A stretch of DNA of 64,000 nucleotides, from contig JAQTVM010000008.1 in NCBI GenBank assembly GCA_028706745.1, positions 1-64,000 of the forward strand. The letters are read 5' to 3'. Below, in pieces: positions 17,882 through 27,226 of this stretch (position 1 is its first letter; the number at the start of each line of letters is the position of its first letter). Made by a program: the position numbers and the translations under genes. This DNA comes from Candidatus Nanoarchaeia archaeon (GTDB lineage Archaea; Nanobdellota; Nanobdellia; SCGC-AAA011-G17; GW2011-AR17). The notes under the pieces were generated by a model that was not told where the DNA came from, did no database searches, and saw only the letters and a list, made by a program, of their open reading frames with translations.

Positions 17882-18697
17882 ATGGGAAAACTAAAGACTT
17901 TTTTGGGCGCGGCTTCCTTGGCTACAGCCATGGCAGGCACTTCGTGTGTTCATGACGGAAGAATAAACGGCTTTCTGCCGATAGAAGAAACTTTCTTTGT
18001 GCAGTGCCATGACAATGAGCTGGATTTTGACACAAGATGCGTTGATTTCACGCAGGGTTATCTGGCTGATGCAAAAGAGGGAGTGTATCTCTTTAATCAG
18101 GACATAACTGCCGATGTTTTTGGTGAGAGAAGAAATGTAAGCCTTGACGGCATATGCTCTTCAATACTTCTCAATAACGGCTATCTGCTTACTGCGCAGC
18201 ACTGCGTGGACATAGAATCAGATCTTCCATTCGGGGTTACTCTCCTTGGGCAGGAATTCAGCATATCAAGAAACGGGCAGAAGTATGCTCTTGAGAAAAT
18301 AGCTCTTGGCGGAGAAAGGGATGTTGCCTTGTTTAAAGTGACTGATTATGAGGGGCTTCCTTATGTGCCTTTTGCGCTTGGGAATACTGACAGCATAAAA
18401 GAAGGCAATTTTGTTTACCTCTTTGGCTTTACAGGGCTTAATGAAGTTAATGTAAGGGACGGGATTGTCGGTGTTGCAGAAGACACAAGCATGCTGGAAG
18501 AGACAGGTGACGGGCATTTTCTGATAACGAACGGCGCAGACCACGGGGATTCAGGCGGAATGGTTATTGGAATCCGCGACGGCGTGCCTGAAGTGCTTGG
18601 TGTTCTTCTTTACGGCTATCATTCGCATGCAGGCGGATGCCTTAAGATGAAAGAAATTCCGGAGAGCATAATGGGTGTTCTGAGGGATAACCAGTAA
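17882..18697 (+). CDS. secreted trypsin-like serine protease (lipoprotein)
   Basis: 271 aa. The signal region ends MAGTSC, a plausible lipobox, so it is probably tethered outside the cell. Chymotrypsin-fold triad: His in LLTAQHCVD, Asp in ERDVALFKV, Ser in DHGDSGGMV. It lacks a PDZ domain, so it is a simple S1-type protease rather than an HtrA protein. A GAGGTGA ribosome site precedes the ATG, and a TATA-like run lies upstream. Confidence 0.82.
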   Translation: MGKLKTFLGAASLATAMAGTSCVHDGRINGFLPIEETFFVQCHDNELDFDTRCVDFTQGYLADAKEGVYLFNQDITADVFGERRNVSLDGICSSILLNNGYLLTAQHCVDIESDLPFGVTLLGQEFSISRNGQKYALEKIALGGERDVALFKVTDYEGLPYVPFALGNTDSIKEGNFVYLFGFTGLNEVNVRDGIVGVAEDTSMLEETGDGHFLITNGADHGDSGGMVIGIRDGVPEVLGVLLYGYHSHAGGCLKMKEIPESIMGVLRDNQ

Positions 18698-18784
18698 TCC
18701 CTTTATTTTTATTTTTCTTTATTCAATCTTTTTTTCAATTAAATTTCACTTAAAATATCAAAAACACTTTCAGCAGAAAAGCCG

Positions 18785-19225
18785 TCACTGCACTTTCTTC
18801 ATAAGAGCCAGGTTTTCCTGCCTTAGCTTGTCTATCCTTGCATTCAGAAGCCTGTTTTCCGCATCCACCTTCTTTGCGTTCATTGCATAGCCGTGAAGTT
18901 TTGCAAGCACTTCATTGAACATGTCTGCAAGCATTGAAGTGTCCATGTCAAGCCCTGCAGGCGAAAGAATCTCAACTGAAGAGGGCATATAGTCAAAGCA
19001 GACGTCTGCAATCTTCTGTATGTGGCTTGTTTCAAATTCTATTTCAGAGAATGTAGCCCATAATTTGTTTTCGGTTTCCTTGCATTCTGCTGTATTCTCT
19101 TTTATTACCTTCAGCCCGTCCTCTGCCTTGAACTTCTCAACAACGTTTTTCATGACTTCTTCAACATGATTCTGCGGCGCGCCAATTATTTCGATTACAA
19201 CCCTTGCTTCAATCTTGCCTGCCAT
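18785..19225 (-). CDS. uncharacterised 146-aa protein with C-terminal coiled coil
   Basis: An N-terminal alpha/beta domain (ARVVIEIIGAPQNHVEEVM... up to a CFDYMPSSVEIL strand) is followed by a helix-rich C-terminus with Leu heptads (ENRLLNARIDKLRQENLALM). The architecture suggests an oligomeric soluble protein. It shares strand with the membrane protein upstream (gap 47 bp). Family not recognised. Confidence 0.55.
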   Translation of the reverse strand: MAGKIEARVVIEIIGAPQNHVEEVMKNVVEKFKAEDGLKVIKENTAECKETENKLWATFSEIEFETSHIQKIADVCFDYMPSSVEILSPAGLDMDTSMLADMFNEVLAKLHGYAMNAKKVDAENRLLNARIDKLRQENLALMKKVQ

Positions 19226-19272
19226 AAGCGTAAAAGAATAAGCAGATGGTTAATAAACCTTACGCCTTCAAA

Positions 19273-20175
19273 CTAAACAACCTTTTTGTCGGCAGGGTCG
19301 CCGTTCTCAACTCTTTTAAGAATAGTAAGCTTCATTGCAACAGCCGCCGCTATGAACGGGAGCGCGGAAAGAAATGATATGAGTATGAACGGGTTTGTTG
19401 CGCTTTTCACCCAGTCAAGGACTATGGTTGCTATGAGCTTAAGCAGAACAGGCGGCGCGTTGTTTACCATCATCTGCGGAGCCTGGCTTTCAAGCGCTTT
19501 CATTGTATCGACAACGCTGTCAGCTGACACAAGGCTGAGTATAAGAAGAAGCAAAGCGATTGTCCCAAGCCTGATTCCTGTCTTTATGCAAACCTTGTAA
19601 AGCCCGCGCTTCCAGTTGAAGCTGACTCCCGCAAATGTAAAAAATATCCCCAACGCAAATAAAACTGCAGAAGCAATCAAGAAGTAAATGCTGCTTCCGG
19701 CTGTTTCAGCGCCATAATTCCTGATTGATTCCTTGAGCTCTTGAGTCTGAGGCAGATTTAAAATGCTGTCTATGTTATTTTCAACTATATTGTCAATCAG
19801 CTTTGCCTGTGTTTCCTCAAAAGGGGCAGTGTCAATATTTCCGCAGACATCCTGGGTAAGGGCGCTCTTGAAGGCAGCCCCTGAATCGCCAATCATGTCA
19901 AGCATATTTGGAGATACGCAAAGCGCCTTAACTTGCTCTTTTGTGAGTTCAGCCCCCTGCTTTTCCATCTCATCAAGCGTGAATTCCCTTATGTCTTCCC
20001 TGTTTTCCTGCACGAATTTTTGCATTGTTGATGCAATAGTCTGGTCAATTGTATCAACATTTGCAACCATTCCGGCGGTTATCAGCGTTATAAAAAGAAG
20101 CACTATTCCCAGAAGCATAAGCACTGAGCCTGAAAAGCCTGCCGCAACTTTTAGCACTTTCATGGAGCCGTTCAT
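19273..20175 (-). CDS. membrane protein with large extracytoplasmic helical domain
   Basis: 300 aa, four predicted TM helices: near the N-terminus (GSVLMLLGIVLLFITLIT), two in the middle (IYFLIASAVLFALGI; GTIALLLLILSLV) and one near the C-terminus (LISFLSALPFIAAAVAM). Between TM1 and TM2 is a ~120-residue soluble domain with two Cys in a LCVSP...DVCG pattern that could form a disulfide. Resembles no family I can name. Confidence 0.55.
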   Translation of the reverse strand: MNGSMKVLKVAAGFSGSVLMLLGIVLLFITLITAGMVANVDTIDQTIASTMQKFVQENREDIREFTLDEMEKQGAELTKEQVKALCVSPNMLDMIGDSGAAFKSALTQDVCGNIDTAPFEETQAKLIDNIVENNIDSILNLPQTQELKESIRNYGAETAGSSIYFLIASAVLFALGIFFTFAGVSFNWKRGLYKVCIKTGIRLGTIALLLLILSLVSADSVVDTMKALESQAPQMMVNNAPPVLLKLIATIVLDWVKSATNPFILISFLSALPFIAAAVAMKLTILKRVENGDPADKKVV

Positions 20176-20229
20176 ATTAATTTAAATCAGCTGAAAAGTT
20201 AATAAAGCTTTCTGCGCATACATATCTGC

Positions 20230-20370
20230 ATGGAAAGGGCAATGCCTTGCGCAATCTGCGGCAAAAAGCTTGGAAGGTTCGCTTGCATTAAATGCGGAAG
20301 GCTTGTGTGCGGCGAATGCTTTGATTCTGCAACAGGAATATGCAAGGGTTGTATCTTAAGGTTTAAGTGA
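20230..20370 (+). CDS. 46-aa double zinc-finger micro-protein
   Basis: Missed by the ORF track. MERAMPCAICGKKLGRFACI begins a protein with CxxC pairs at C-AIC, CIKC, CGEC and CKGC: eight Cys in about 35 residues, a cross-brace two-zinc layout like B-box or HIT-type fingers. Its 3' end overlaps the convergent kinase gene by 15 bp. Likely a protein- or RNA-binding module. Confidence 0.6.
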   Translation: MERAMPCAICGKKLGRFACIKCGRLVCGECFDSATGICKGCILRFK

Positions 20371-21033
20371 AACAGATTTCAAAAGCTCTTCAAAAACATC
20401 CCTGCCGGTCTTGTATTGCTTCAGAAGCGCTATTGCCTTCTCTTTTTCAAATTTAATTCCTTTTGTTTCAAGCAATGCATATTGTTTTTTTGACATCAAG
20501 AATTGGCAGAACTGAGTTACATTTTTCGGATGAATGTCATAATGACATCTTTCAAAGTCAATCATAACCGCCTTTTTCACGCTTGAAAAAGGGGGCTTCG
20601 AACCAGGTGAGATTGCCGGCTTTTTTCCGACAATTATGTGCTTCCAGGGATTGTGCATTTCCTCTTTTGAAACATTTATTTTATCCAAAGCCCTGCACTG
20701 CATCATCACATCAAGAAGCGCCTTGCTCAATTCCTCTTTTTCTGCTGTTTCGGCAAACTCAAGTATTCTTTTGCCTTCAACAAACTCAACAAGGATAAAA
20801 TCACTGCCTTCAAGCAAAAGCTTTGGCCCTATTTTTTTCTTGTTCAGCAGTTTAAGCCATTTTGCCTCATTTGAAGCCCTGCAGATTGCATCCCTGTCAG
20901 CTCTTTCAACCTTTGCAGCAGCCTCTTTTCCTTTGTATTTCAACCTGTAAACAAAAGAGCGCTGCCCTCTTGCAAAATATTCTGCCTGATTAGCCCCGTT
21001 AAATTCAGCCCACGATGGCATTTTTAAGCCCAT
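20356..21033 (-). CDS. predicted archaeal Ser/Thr protein kinase (COG2112-like)
   Basis: 225 aa, a minimal kinase fold. A Gly-poor nucleotide loop (ARGQRSFVYRLKY) and the ATP Lys in EAAAKVER are present; the catalytic loop is NPWKHIIV instead of HxDxxxxN, and the metal motif is IDFERC in place of DFG. This altered set is the pattern of the archaeal COG2112 kinases related to RIO/Bud32. Substrates unknown. A TATA element lies upstream of the start. Confidence 0.68.
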   Translation of the reverse strand: MGLKMPSWAEFNGANQAEYFARGQRSFVYRLKYKGKEAAAKVERADRDAICRASNEAKWLKLLNKKKIGPKLLLEGSDFILVEFVEGKRILEFAETAEKEELSKALLDVMMQCRALDKINVSKEEMHNPWKHIIVGKKPAISPGSKPPFSSVKKAVMIDFERCHYDIHPKNVTQFCQFLMSKKQYALLETKGIKFEKEKAIALLKQYKTGRDVFEELLKSVSLKP

Positions 21034-21130
21034 AAGCCATAAACCCGTGAAGAAAGCTTTAAATAGTTATTTGATTTAATCTTGAGTAGCCATTATATAT
21101 AGTAAATATAGAGCAAAAGAGGGAAAAACA

Positions 21131-22903
21131 ATGAGAAAACTAACAGCATTACTTATTATATTCTGCCTTGCAGTTTCAACCGCCACAGCAGCTGAGTTCA
21201 GCGCGCAAAGCGCTTATAACTGGCTTTCCAGCCAGTCAGACTCTGAAGGCTCGTTTAATTCAAATACGGCTGACACTTCATGGGCAGTGCTTGCAATGAA
21301 CAAGGCAGGCACAATGTCCGCGCTGGCAGAAAGGTCTTTGGAATGGATTTTTTCCCAGCAGTCTGCAACATACTGCTTTCCCTCATCTCCCTGCAAGTCA
21401 AAGGACACTGCAATGGCAATGCTTGCAATGAACAAGCTTCAGAGGCTTGACAACATGACTGAGATACAGGATGCATTAAAGAAAATGCTTATCCCTTCAT
21501 CAATGTCAGGGCAGTGGCTTCTTGAGGTTTCAACAGACAAGACAGGCACATGCAAGCTTGAATGGGAAATAAACGGGCAGGCAAAGGAAAAAACAGTTGC
21601 AGTTGACAAGGGAAGATTTACAGAATGCTCAAACAGCTATTTCCTGAATCTTAAGGACTGCGTAAGCACGGCTCTTCTTAACAATCCGGGCATATCAGTG
21701 AAAGTGAACTGCGCAGGCATTGAGGGCGGAAAAATAATAACCCTGGTTTACAGGAATGCAAACAGCTTTTATGTGCTTTCAAGCGCATCAGGGGATACTG
21801 CTGATATTGTGATAAATAACGGGTGCTTTGGAGCAGGTCCGGGTGATTCATCCTGCAAGAAAGACCCTTCAATGTATGCTGCGTGGGCTGCAAAAGAGAC
21901 TTTAATGACACTTGACGTGAAAATGTACCTTATGGATGCTTACTCAGAGGAAAGCGCCGAGGACAATGCGCTTCTTTACATGGGGACAAAAGATTCAAGA
22001 TATCTTGCCGCATTAAAGCAAATACAGAAGACAGACGGAAGCTTTGACAGGAGCGTAATGAAAACAGCGCTTGCAGTTATGGCATTGAAAGAGGATTCTG
22101 CTTATTCAGAGCAGGCGACAAAGGCAATGGACTGGCTTAAGACAAAGCAAAAGGCAGACGGAAGCTTTGGAACTGTTTCTGAAACTTCCGCTGTTTTGTA
22201 TGCCGCTTTTGCAGACGGCGTTGAAGCGCCACCTTCTGATTATGTGCCGCCGGCTGCGATATGCATTGAGGATGGTTTTTGCGACTTTGATGCAGGCGAG
22301 GATTCAATAAACTGCCCGCTGGACTGCCCTGAAGAAGAGGAGGAAGATTTCGAAGACACTTTCTCAGACTGCCAGGTTAACAGCGACTGTGAAATTGATT
22401 ATGGCGAGACAAGCGAGAATTGCCCTGAGGACTGCAGCTGCGGCGACGGGAAATGCGATGATTATGAATCATCTGAGGGAACGTGCGAAGAGGATTGTGC
22501 CGCTTCAGAAGAGCCTTCCTGCGGCGATGGTGACTGCAATGGCGATGAAGATGAGGATTCCTGTCCTGATGACTGCGCTGACCAATTATCCACTGACAAT
22601 GGCGGTTCGGTAAAATGGATTATTGTTGCGCTGATTGTGCTTATAATTGTTGCAGGAGGAATATTTGCAGGAAAAAAGCTGGGGCTTATAAAATCCCCGG
22701 GCGCGGCAAAATCATCGAAGCCCGGTTATTCATTCCCAAGACCCGTGGGGATGCCTCCGATGGGTCCTTCAAAAGTGCCTCCAATGAAGCAGATGACTTC
22801 ATCCTCAAGACCTTCCGGCGGGTTTTCAAGGCCTGCTGCAAAATCAAAGGATGAAGAGCTTGACAAGTCATTGGCTGAGGCAAGAAAACTGCTCGGCAAG
22901 TAA
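21131..22903 (+). CDS. surface protein: alpha/alpha-toroid repeats, Cys/Asp-rich repeats, C-terminal TM
   Basis: 590 aa. Signal peptide to about residue 21 (TATAAEF). Two stretches resemble prenyltransferase/terpene-cyclase-like helical toroid repeats: AYNWLSSQSDSEGSF near the start and LKTKQKADGSFGTVSE near 340. About residues 380-480 are acidic with repeated CxxDxxED..CPxDC units, resembling calcium-binding dockerin/EF-like loops. Then a TM helix (WIIVALIVLIIVAGGIFAG) and a Pro/Ser-rich basic cytosolic tail. Likely envelope-anchored. The next surface gene starts 2 bp after its stop. Confidence 0.7.
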   Translation: MRKLTALLIIFCLAVSTATAAEFSAQSAYNWLSSQSDSEGSFNSNTADTSWAVLAMNKAGTMSALAERSLEWIFSQQSATYCFPSSPCKSKDTAMAMLAMNKLQRLDNMTEIQDALKKMLIPSSMSGQWLLEVSTDKTGTCKLEWEINGQAKEKTVAVDKGRFTECSNSYFLNLKDCVSTALLNNPGISVKVNCAGIEGGKIITLVYRNANSFYVLSSASGDTADIVINNGCFGAGPGDSSCKKDPSMYAAWAAKETLMTLDVKMYLMDAYSEESAEDNALLYMGTKDSRYLAALKQIQKTDGSFDRSVMKTALAVMALKEDSAYSEQATKAMDWLKTKQKADGSFGTVSETSAVLYAAFADGVEAPPSDYVPPAAICIEDGFCDFDAGEDSINCPLDCPEEEEEDFEDTFSDCQVNSDCEIDYGETSENCPEDCSCGDGKCDDYESSEGTCEEDCAASEEPSCGDGDCNGDEDEDSCPDDCADQLSTDNGGSVKWIIVALIVLIIVAGGIFAGKKLGLIKSPGAAKSSKPGYSFPRPVGMPPMGPSKVPPMKQMTSSSRPSGGFSRPAAKSKDEELDKSLAEARKLLGK

Positions 22904-22905
22904 GA

Positions 22906-24222
22906 ATGAAGAAGCTTATTTTTCTTTTTTCAGTATTTTTAGTATTGCTTATGCAGACAGCCATGGCCCAGAATATTACGCTTTCTCTTGAAGGAAGCTC
23001 GTTTATTGCAGGGCAGACTGTGATTGCAAAAGTTTCAATGGAAAGGTTTTCACTTTCAAAATTCTCGGTGATTGATTCAGCAAACTCAAGGCAGTCCATT
23101 GGTTTTTACCAGTATGATTTGGGGAATAACGAGCATATTGTTTACTTCAACCTGCCTTCTGCTTTTTCAGGAGATTATAAACTGCTTGTTTCTGACAAAA
23201 GGCTGGAGCAGGGCATATTCATGGAAGATAATGCAACTGCCTTGTTTTCTGTATCTTCCGGCGATGCTTTCACAATAACGCCTGCAGCTGTAAAAATCAG
23301 CCCGGCAAGCTCGTATTTTAAAGTTACAATGAGGCACACTTCAGGAAATCCGATTGAGGTTGCAGTTTCAGTGTCTGACACGGCGTTAAAGCCTGTAAGG
23401 AATTCATTGTCGCTTGCCGTAAATGAGCTAAAAACGCTTACTGTAAATTATGACGGGCTTAAGCTGAAAAATAATGCAGTGCTTACGCTTTCTGCAGGCG
23501 CAATAAAATACGAGATTATTGCAGTTGCTCCAAAATCTGCAAATGCGACTGCGCAAAGCAATGCAACTGCACAAAACCAAAGCACTGAAGAAACAATTTC
23601 ATTTGAGGGTCAGCTTGTAACTGTGAAGAACATAACTGTGATAAAAAATTCAGCCCCTGTGAACAGGCCGATAGCAGGCGCTCTTGAATTCAAGAACAAT
23701 GCAAAACTTGCGCTTCATGACCTTGCATTTACATCATCAGGGATTTCTCTTGCATTCAATGAAACTTCTGTTTCAGTATTGGAGCCCGGCGCTGTTTATT
23801 CCCAGTATATCTGGATAAACAAGCTGAAAGATGCTGCAGCCGGCACGTATTTTGGCACAATAACCTTAACAAGCAGGGAAGGCGCTTCATTGGCAATACC
23901 TTTGGAAATTGAGTTCACTCCTGTTGCGCAGGAGCAGCCTAACGCAACACAATCTCAGCAGAATGTGTCTGTGCCCTTGGAGAAGCCAGGCAAGGTGACT
24001 GTCGAGAAAGTGAATGCCACTTTAGGCATACCCCTTGCAAACTTCTCAGAGCTTAAGCAAAAAAGCGAGCAGGAAAAAAGAAAGAGCCTGCTTATTGCAG
24101 TTACAATCTCTGTGTTTGTCATTGCAATTGCATTCCTGTTTTACCTGAGGATAAGGCCTAAAACAGCAGTTAAAAAAATGAGCGATTATGCTGAATCATT
24201 CGAAAAGCCCAAGAAAAAGTGA
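22906..24222 (+). CDS. cell-surface protein with Ig-like repeats and C-terminal TM
   Basis: 438 aa. Signal peptide at 1-21, then beta-rich modules of the archaeal COG1470/NPCBM-like type (repeated LSLEG..., PVNRPIAGALEFKNNA), a Gln/Asn/Thr-rich spacer likely to be glycosylated, and a final TM helix (LLIAVTISVFVIAIAFLFYL) with a basic tail. It is almost certainly co-transcribed with the preceding toroid protein, and the two may form one envelope complex. Confidence 0.68.
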   Translation: MKKLIFLFSVFLVLLMQTAMAQNITLSLEGSSFIAGQTVIAKVSMERFSLSKFSVIDSANSRQSIGFYQYDLGNNEHIVYFNLPSAFSGDYKLLVSDKRLEQGIFMEDNATALFSVSSGDAFTITPAAVKISPASSYFKVTMRHTSGNPIEVAVSVSDTALKPVRNSLSLAVNELKTLTVNYDGLKLKNNAVLTLSAGAIKYEIIAVAPKSANATAQSNATAQNQSTEETISFEGQLVTVKNITVIKNSAPVNRPIAGALEFKNNAKLALHDLAFTSSGISLAFNETSVSVLEPGAVYSQYIWINKLKDAAAGTYFGTITLTSREGASLAIPLEIEFTPVAQEQPNATQSQQNVSVPLEKPGKVTVEKVNATLGIPLANFSELKQKSEQEKRKSLLIAVTISVFVIAIAFLFYLRIRPKTAVKKMSDYAESFEKPKKK

Positions 24223-24239
24223 TTCGATATAATTATATT

Positions 24240-24926
24240 CTATTTTTTTTCAGTAATGGGTTTCTTAGGCGCCTTGTGCTCTATCATCTTTGCAAACGGG
24301 CGGAACATGCCTTCAAGTGTTTGCTTTTTGGCATTTCTTACTGCAAAAACACAGAAAATAGCAACAAGAACTGCCGCTGCGCCGTCAAGCGATAAGTCAG
24401 TCATTGTGTCAAACAGGCTGTTCTGCATAAAGCCAAACTCATAAGTTACCGGTATTATGCTGCCCCAGAAGAACACAACTATATTGTCCCAAATAAATTC
24501 TATTATTTCCCATATCGCGCCTATTCCCATAGTCCAAAGGAATGTGAATATGCCCATGAATGCCAGTGAAACCTTTATTTTGCCTGAATAATTATAAGAG
24601 AATATAAGGGAAAATCCGATAAACGCAAGCACCCCTGAACTGAATGTATGCAGCAGATTGTCATACATCGGAATCCAGAAATAGGCGCCCATTGTGCCGA
24701 ACATATGCAGGGCAATCATCATTGAAATGGCAAGCTCAAACACCCAGTGGAACTCAATGTCATAAAGCTGTTCAAGCATTATTGGGGCAAGGGTTAGTAT
24801 CAGCATAAACAGGAACATTATGAAGGTTACTGTTTCGCCGTAATACAGGTAAGCAATTCCTGCAGTAATAAGGAATGCCCTGAAAAACCACGCAAGCCCA
24901 AGCCCTAATGTCTTGTAAATGCCCAT
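24240..24926 (-). CDS. integral membrane protein, YjdF/DUF2238-like
   Basis: 228 aa with six or seven TM helices. Motifs YDNLLHTFSSG, GAIWEIIEFIWDN and FDTMTDLSLDGAAA match the spacing of the YjdF/DUF2238 family, where His, Glu and Asp in TM segments are conserved. Function unknown. Cytosolic Lys-rich tail. It shares strand with the MFS gene 31 bp upstream, so the two may be one operon. Confidence 0.6.
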   Translation of the reverse strand: MGIYKTLGLGLAWFFRAFLITAGIAYLYYGETVTFIMFLFMLILTLAPIMLEQLYDIEFHWVFELAISMMIALHMFGTMGAYFWIPMYDNLLHTFSSGVLAFIGFSLIFSYNYSGKIKVSLAFMGIFTFLWTMGIGAIWEIIEFIWDNIVVFFWGSIIPVTYEFGFMQNSLFDTMTDLSLDGAAAVLVAIFCVFAVRNAKKQTLEGMFRPFAKMIEHKAPKKPITEKK

Positions 24927-24957
24927 GCTTTTTTAATGTGCAGGATAACTTATAAGC

Positions 24958-26055
24958 TTAACGATAGTGCCCTTTCCATTTCATCACAAATGGATAGAAT
25001 GCCATTGCAATTCCTGCTATGAATATAGAGCCTTTTGTGATTCCAAACACGACTGCCGCGGCAAAAACCAGTATTCCGCACAGCCTGCCGAAGTTAAGCA
25101 GGAATTCCCTTGCTATCATTAATTCGCGGATGCTGCAATGCGCATTGTCAAGGGCAATTGTTGTCTGAAACGGCCTTAATGCCGGAGAGATAAGGTAAAG
25201 CAAGCCGGTGAATGCAACCCACAAGTAAATGTTTGAGCCAAAGCTTACAAGCATTGTTGCTATTGCAAGAGCTATCGCCAATGGAAAAATAAACTCTTTT
25301 CTTTTTTTAACCTTGTCTGAAAATTTAGCCATGAATATTGATGCAACTGCTCCTGTAAGCCCAAGATAAGAGAGGTAAGCCCCCAGCTTTAGCTCCTCGC
25401 TTATGAAAAAAAGTGAAATAAGGGGTATTGCAACAAATGTTGTGTGCTCCCAGAAACCTTCAAGGAATATCAATGTTTTCACGCCTTTAATGCATTTAAG
25501 GCAGTTGGCAATTTTGTATTTTACTTTTTCTGCCTTTATCCTCAATGAAAGCAGGAGAGCAACTGCCATTACTGCTGCGCCAATCCAGAATACAGCGGGC
25601 ATTCCAAGTTTTATTGCAGTGTATCCTGCTGTTACAGGTATTATTGCAGACAATAGGCTGAATGCAAATGCGTAAAGCGCCGAGCCTGTTGCCCTTTTTT
25701 CAGGCTCAACCCCTGTAAAAAAAGCAATATTATAATTTATCCAGAAAAACAGGAATATTGGCGCATACAAGAAGGGCATAAGGAAAAGAAACTCTTTCTT
25801 GAAAAAAGAGGCGTAAACAACAAACATTGCGATGTTTGCGCCTATTCCAATTATAAAGTAAGGCCTTGGATTTATGCTTCTGAAAATTCCGATGGTTATC
25901 ACTGCGAGCGCATAAATCATCAGGTAAAAGACAATCATCTCTTCATGCGAAATTCCCATTTTTGAGAACCAAAGCAGAAGCAGGGCATTTGTAAAATAAA
26001 CAGCAATAAGATAAAATATTTGCACAGGGTAAATCCTTGAAAACATGCTTTTCAT
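24958..26055 (-). CDS. MFS-type transporter
   Basis: 365 aa with about 11-12 hydrophobic helices arranged as two halves, and a charged central loop (RIKAEKVKYKIANCLKCIKG). A GXXXD-like loop is seen in AKFSDKVKKRKE after the seventh helix, typical of major facilitator transporters. Substrate not predictable. TATA-like sequence upstream of the start. Confidence 0.72.
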   Translation of the reverse strand: MKSMFSRIYPVQIFYLIAVYFTNALLLLWFSKMGISHEEMIVFYLMIYALAVITIGIFRSINPRPYFIIGIGANIAMFVVYASFFKKEFLFLMPFLYAPIFLFFWINYNIAFFTGVEPEKRATGSALYAFAFSLLSAIIPVTAGYTAIKLGMPAVFWIGAAVMAVALLLSLRIKAEKVKYKIANCLKCIKGVKTLIFLEGFWEHTTFVAIPLISLFFISEELKLGAYLSYLGLTGAVASIFMAKFSDKVKKRKEFIFPLAIALAIATMLVSFGSNIYLWVAFTGLLYLISPALRPFQTTIALDNAHCSIRELMIAREFLLNFGRLCGILVFAAAVVFGITKGSIFIAGIAMAFYPFVMKWKGHYR

Positions 26056-26152
26056 ATGCTCTAAACTGATTTTTTAGATTATAAGCTTATTTATGCTTTA
26101 ATTTTTCAGTTATTCACAACGTTTTTATACCCTCTGGAAAGCCATTCTATTA

Positions 26153-27178
26153 ATGATACTTGATTATCCTGTATTAATCACAAGCTTCCTGATTAGCTTT
26201 ATTATAGTGCTTGCCGGAATGCCGCTTTGGATTAAAAGGGCGAATAAGGCAGGGCTTACAGGCAGGGACATGCACAAGTCAGACGGAAGGCAGGTTGCGA
26301 ACCTTGGCGGACTGGTGATTATTTTCGCATTCTTGTTTGGAACTCTTGCGTATGTTGCTGTTGACACTTTCATTATCTCGCATACAAATATTGAAACTCA
26401 TATTGAAAGAGATTTGGGAATAATGGCCGGCTTAGTTACCATACTAATACTAACAATTCTGGGATTGGCAGATGACATCCTTGGCTGGAAAATAGGGCTA
26501 AGGCAGTGGCAGAAGCCCATTCTTGCTTTGTTTGCAGCTGTTCCTTTAGCTGTTGTCAATGCAGGGCATACTACAATGGCTCTGCCTTTAATAGGCAGGA
26601 TTGACATTGGGATTATTTTCCCTCTCGTTGTAATACCTTTTGCAGTCAGCGGAGCTGCAAACGGGTTTAACATGCTTGGCGGTTATAACGGGCTGGAGGC
26701 CGGAATGGGAATCCTTATTCTTTCTGCGCTTGCTTATTTCACATGGATAAATGAATACAGCCACATTGCAGTTATGGCTTTGTGTATGGTGTTTGCGCTT
26801 TTGGCTTTTTACATATTCAACAGGTGTCCTGCAAAAGTATTTCCCGGCAATGTATTGTCTTATCCGCTTGGGGGGCTTATAGCTGTTATTGCTATTTTGG
26901 GAAATGTTGAAAGAATAGCGGTTGTTTTGTTTCTTCCATTTTTTCTCGAGTTTGTTTTGAAATTAAGAGGGCGATTCAGGAAGGAAAGTTTTGCAAGACT
27001 GCGTTATGACGGCAGTCTTGACGCACCTTACCCTAAGATATACGGGCTTGAGCATCTTGCAATAAGAATCCTGCAGCAGTTCAAGAGAAGAGTGCATGAA
27101 TATAACGTGACTCACCTGATTTTTGCATTTGAGATTCTGCTCATTATATTCGTTATTGTTATTTATAGGGCATTGTAA
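26153..27178 (+). CDS. UDP-GlcNAc/MurNAc-type polyprenyl-phosphate sugar-1-P transferase
   Basis: 341 aa, ten TM helices. Conserved loops: DMHKSDGRQVANLGG, GLADDILGW (DDxxxxK-like metal site), and ANGFNMLGGYNGLEAG (NxxNxxDG-like). These match the MraY/WecA/AglH-Alg7 family that loads the first sugar phosphate onto a lipid carrier, here for archaeal N-glycans or surface polymers rather than peptidoglycan. TATA box GTTTTTATACC lies about 28 bp before the ATG. Confidence 0.85.
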   Translation: MILDYPVLITSFLISFIIVLAGMPLWIKRANKAGLTGRDMHKSDGRQVANLGGLVIIFAFLFGTLAYVAVDTFIISHTNIETHIERDLGIMAGLVTILILTILGLADDILGWKIGLRQWQKPILALFAAVPLAVVNAGHTTMALPLIGRIDIGIIFPLVVIPFAVSGAANGFNMLGGYNGLEAGMGILILSALAYFTWINEYSHIAVMALCMVFALLAFYIFNRCPAKVFPGNVLSYPLGGLIAVIAILGNVERIAVVLFLPFFLEFVLKLRGRFRKESFARLRYDGSLDAPYPKIYGLEHLAIRILQQFKRRVHEYNVTHLIFAFEILLIIFVIVIYRAL

Positions 27179-27226
27179 GTAAATCTTTGGTTTTCCGGGA
27201 TAAAATTCAGTATTATGACACCTTTT

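Noticed and set aside
20570-20610. T-loop-like GGTTCGA on the minus strand
   Set aside because: No pairing stem on either side; lies inside the kinase coding region.
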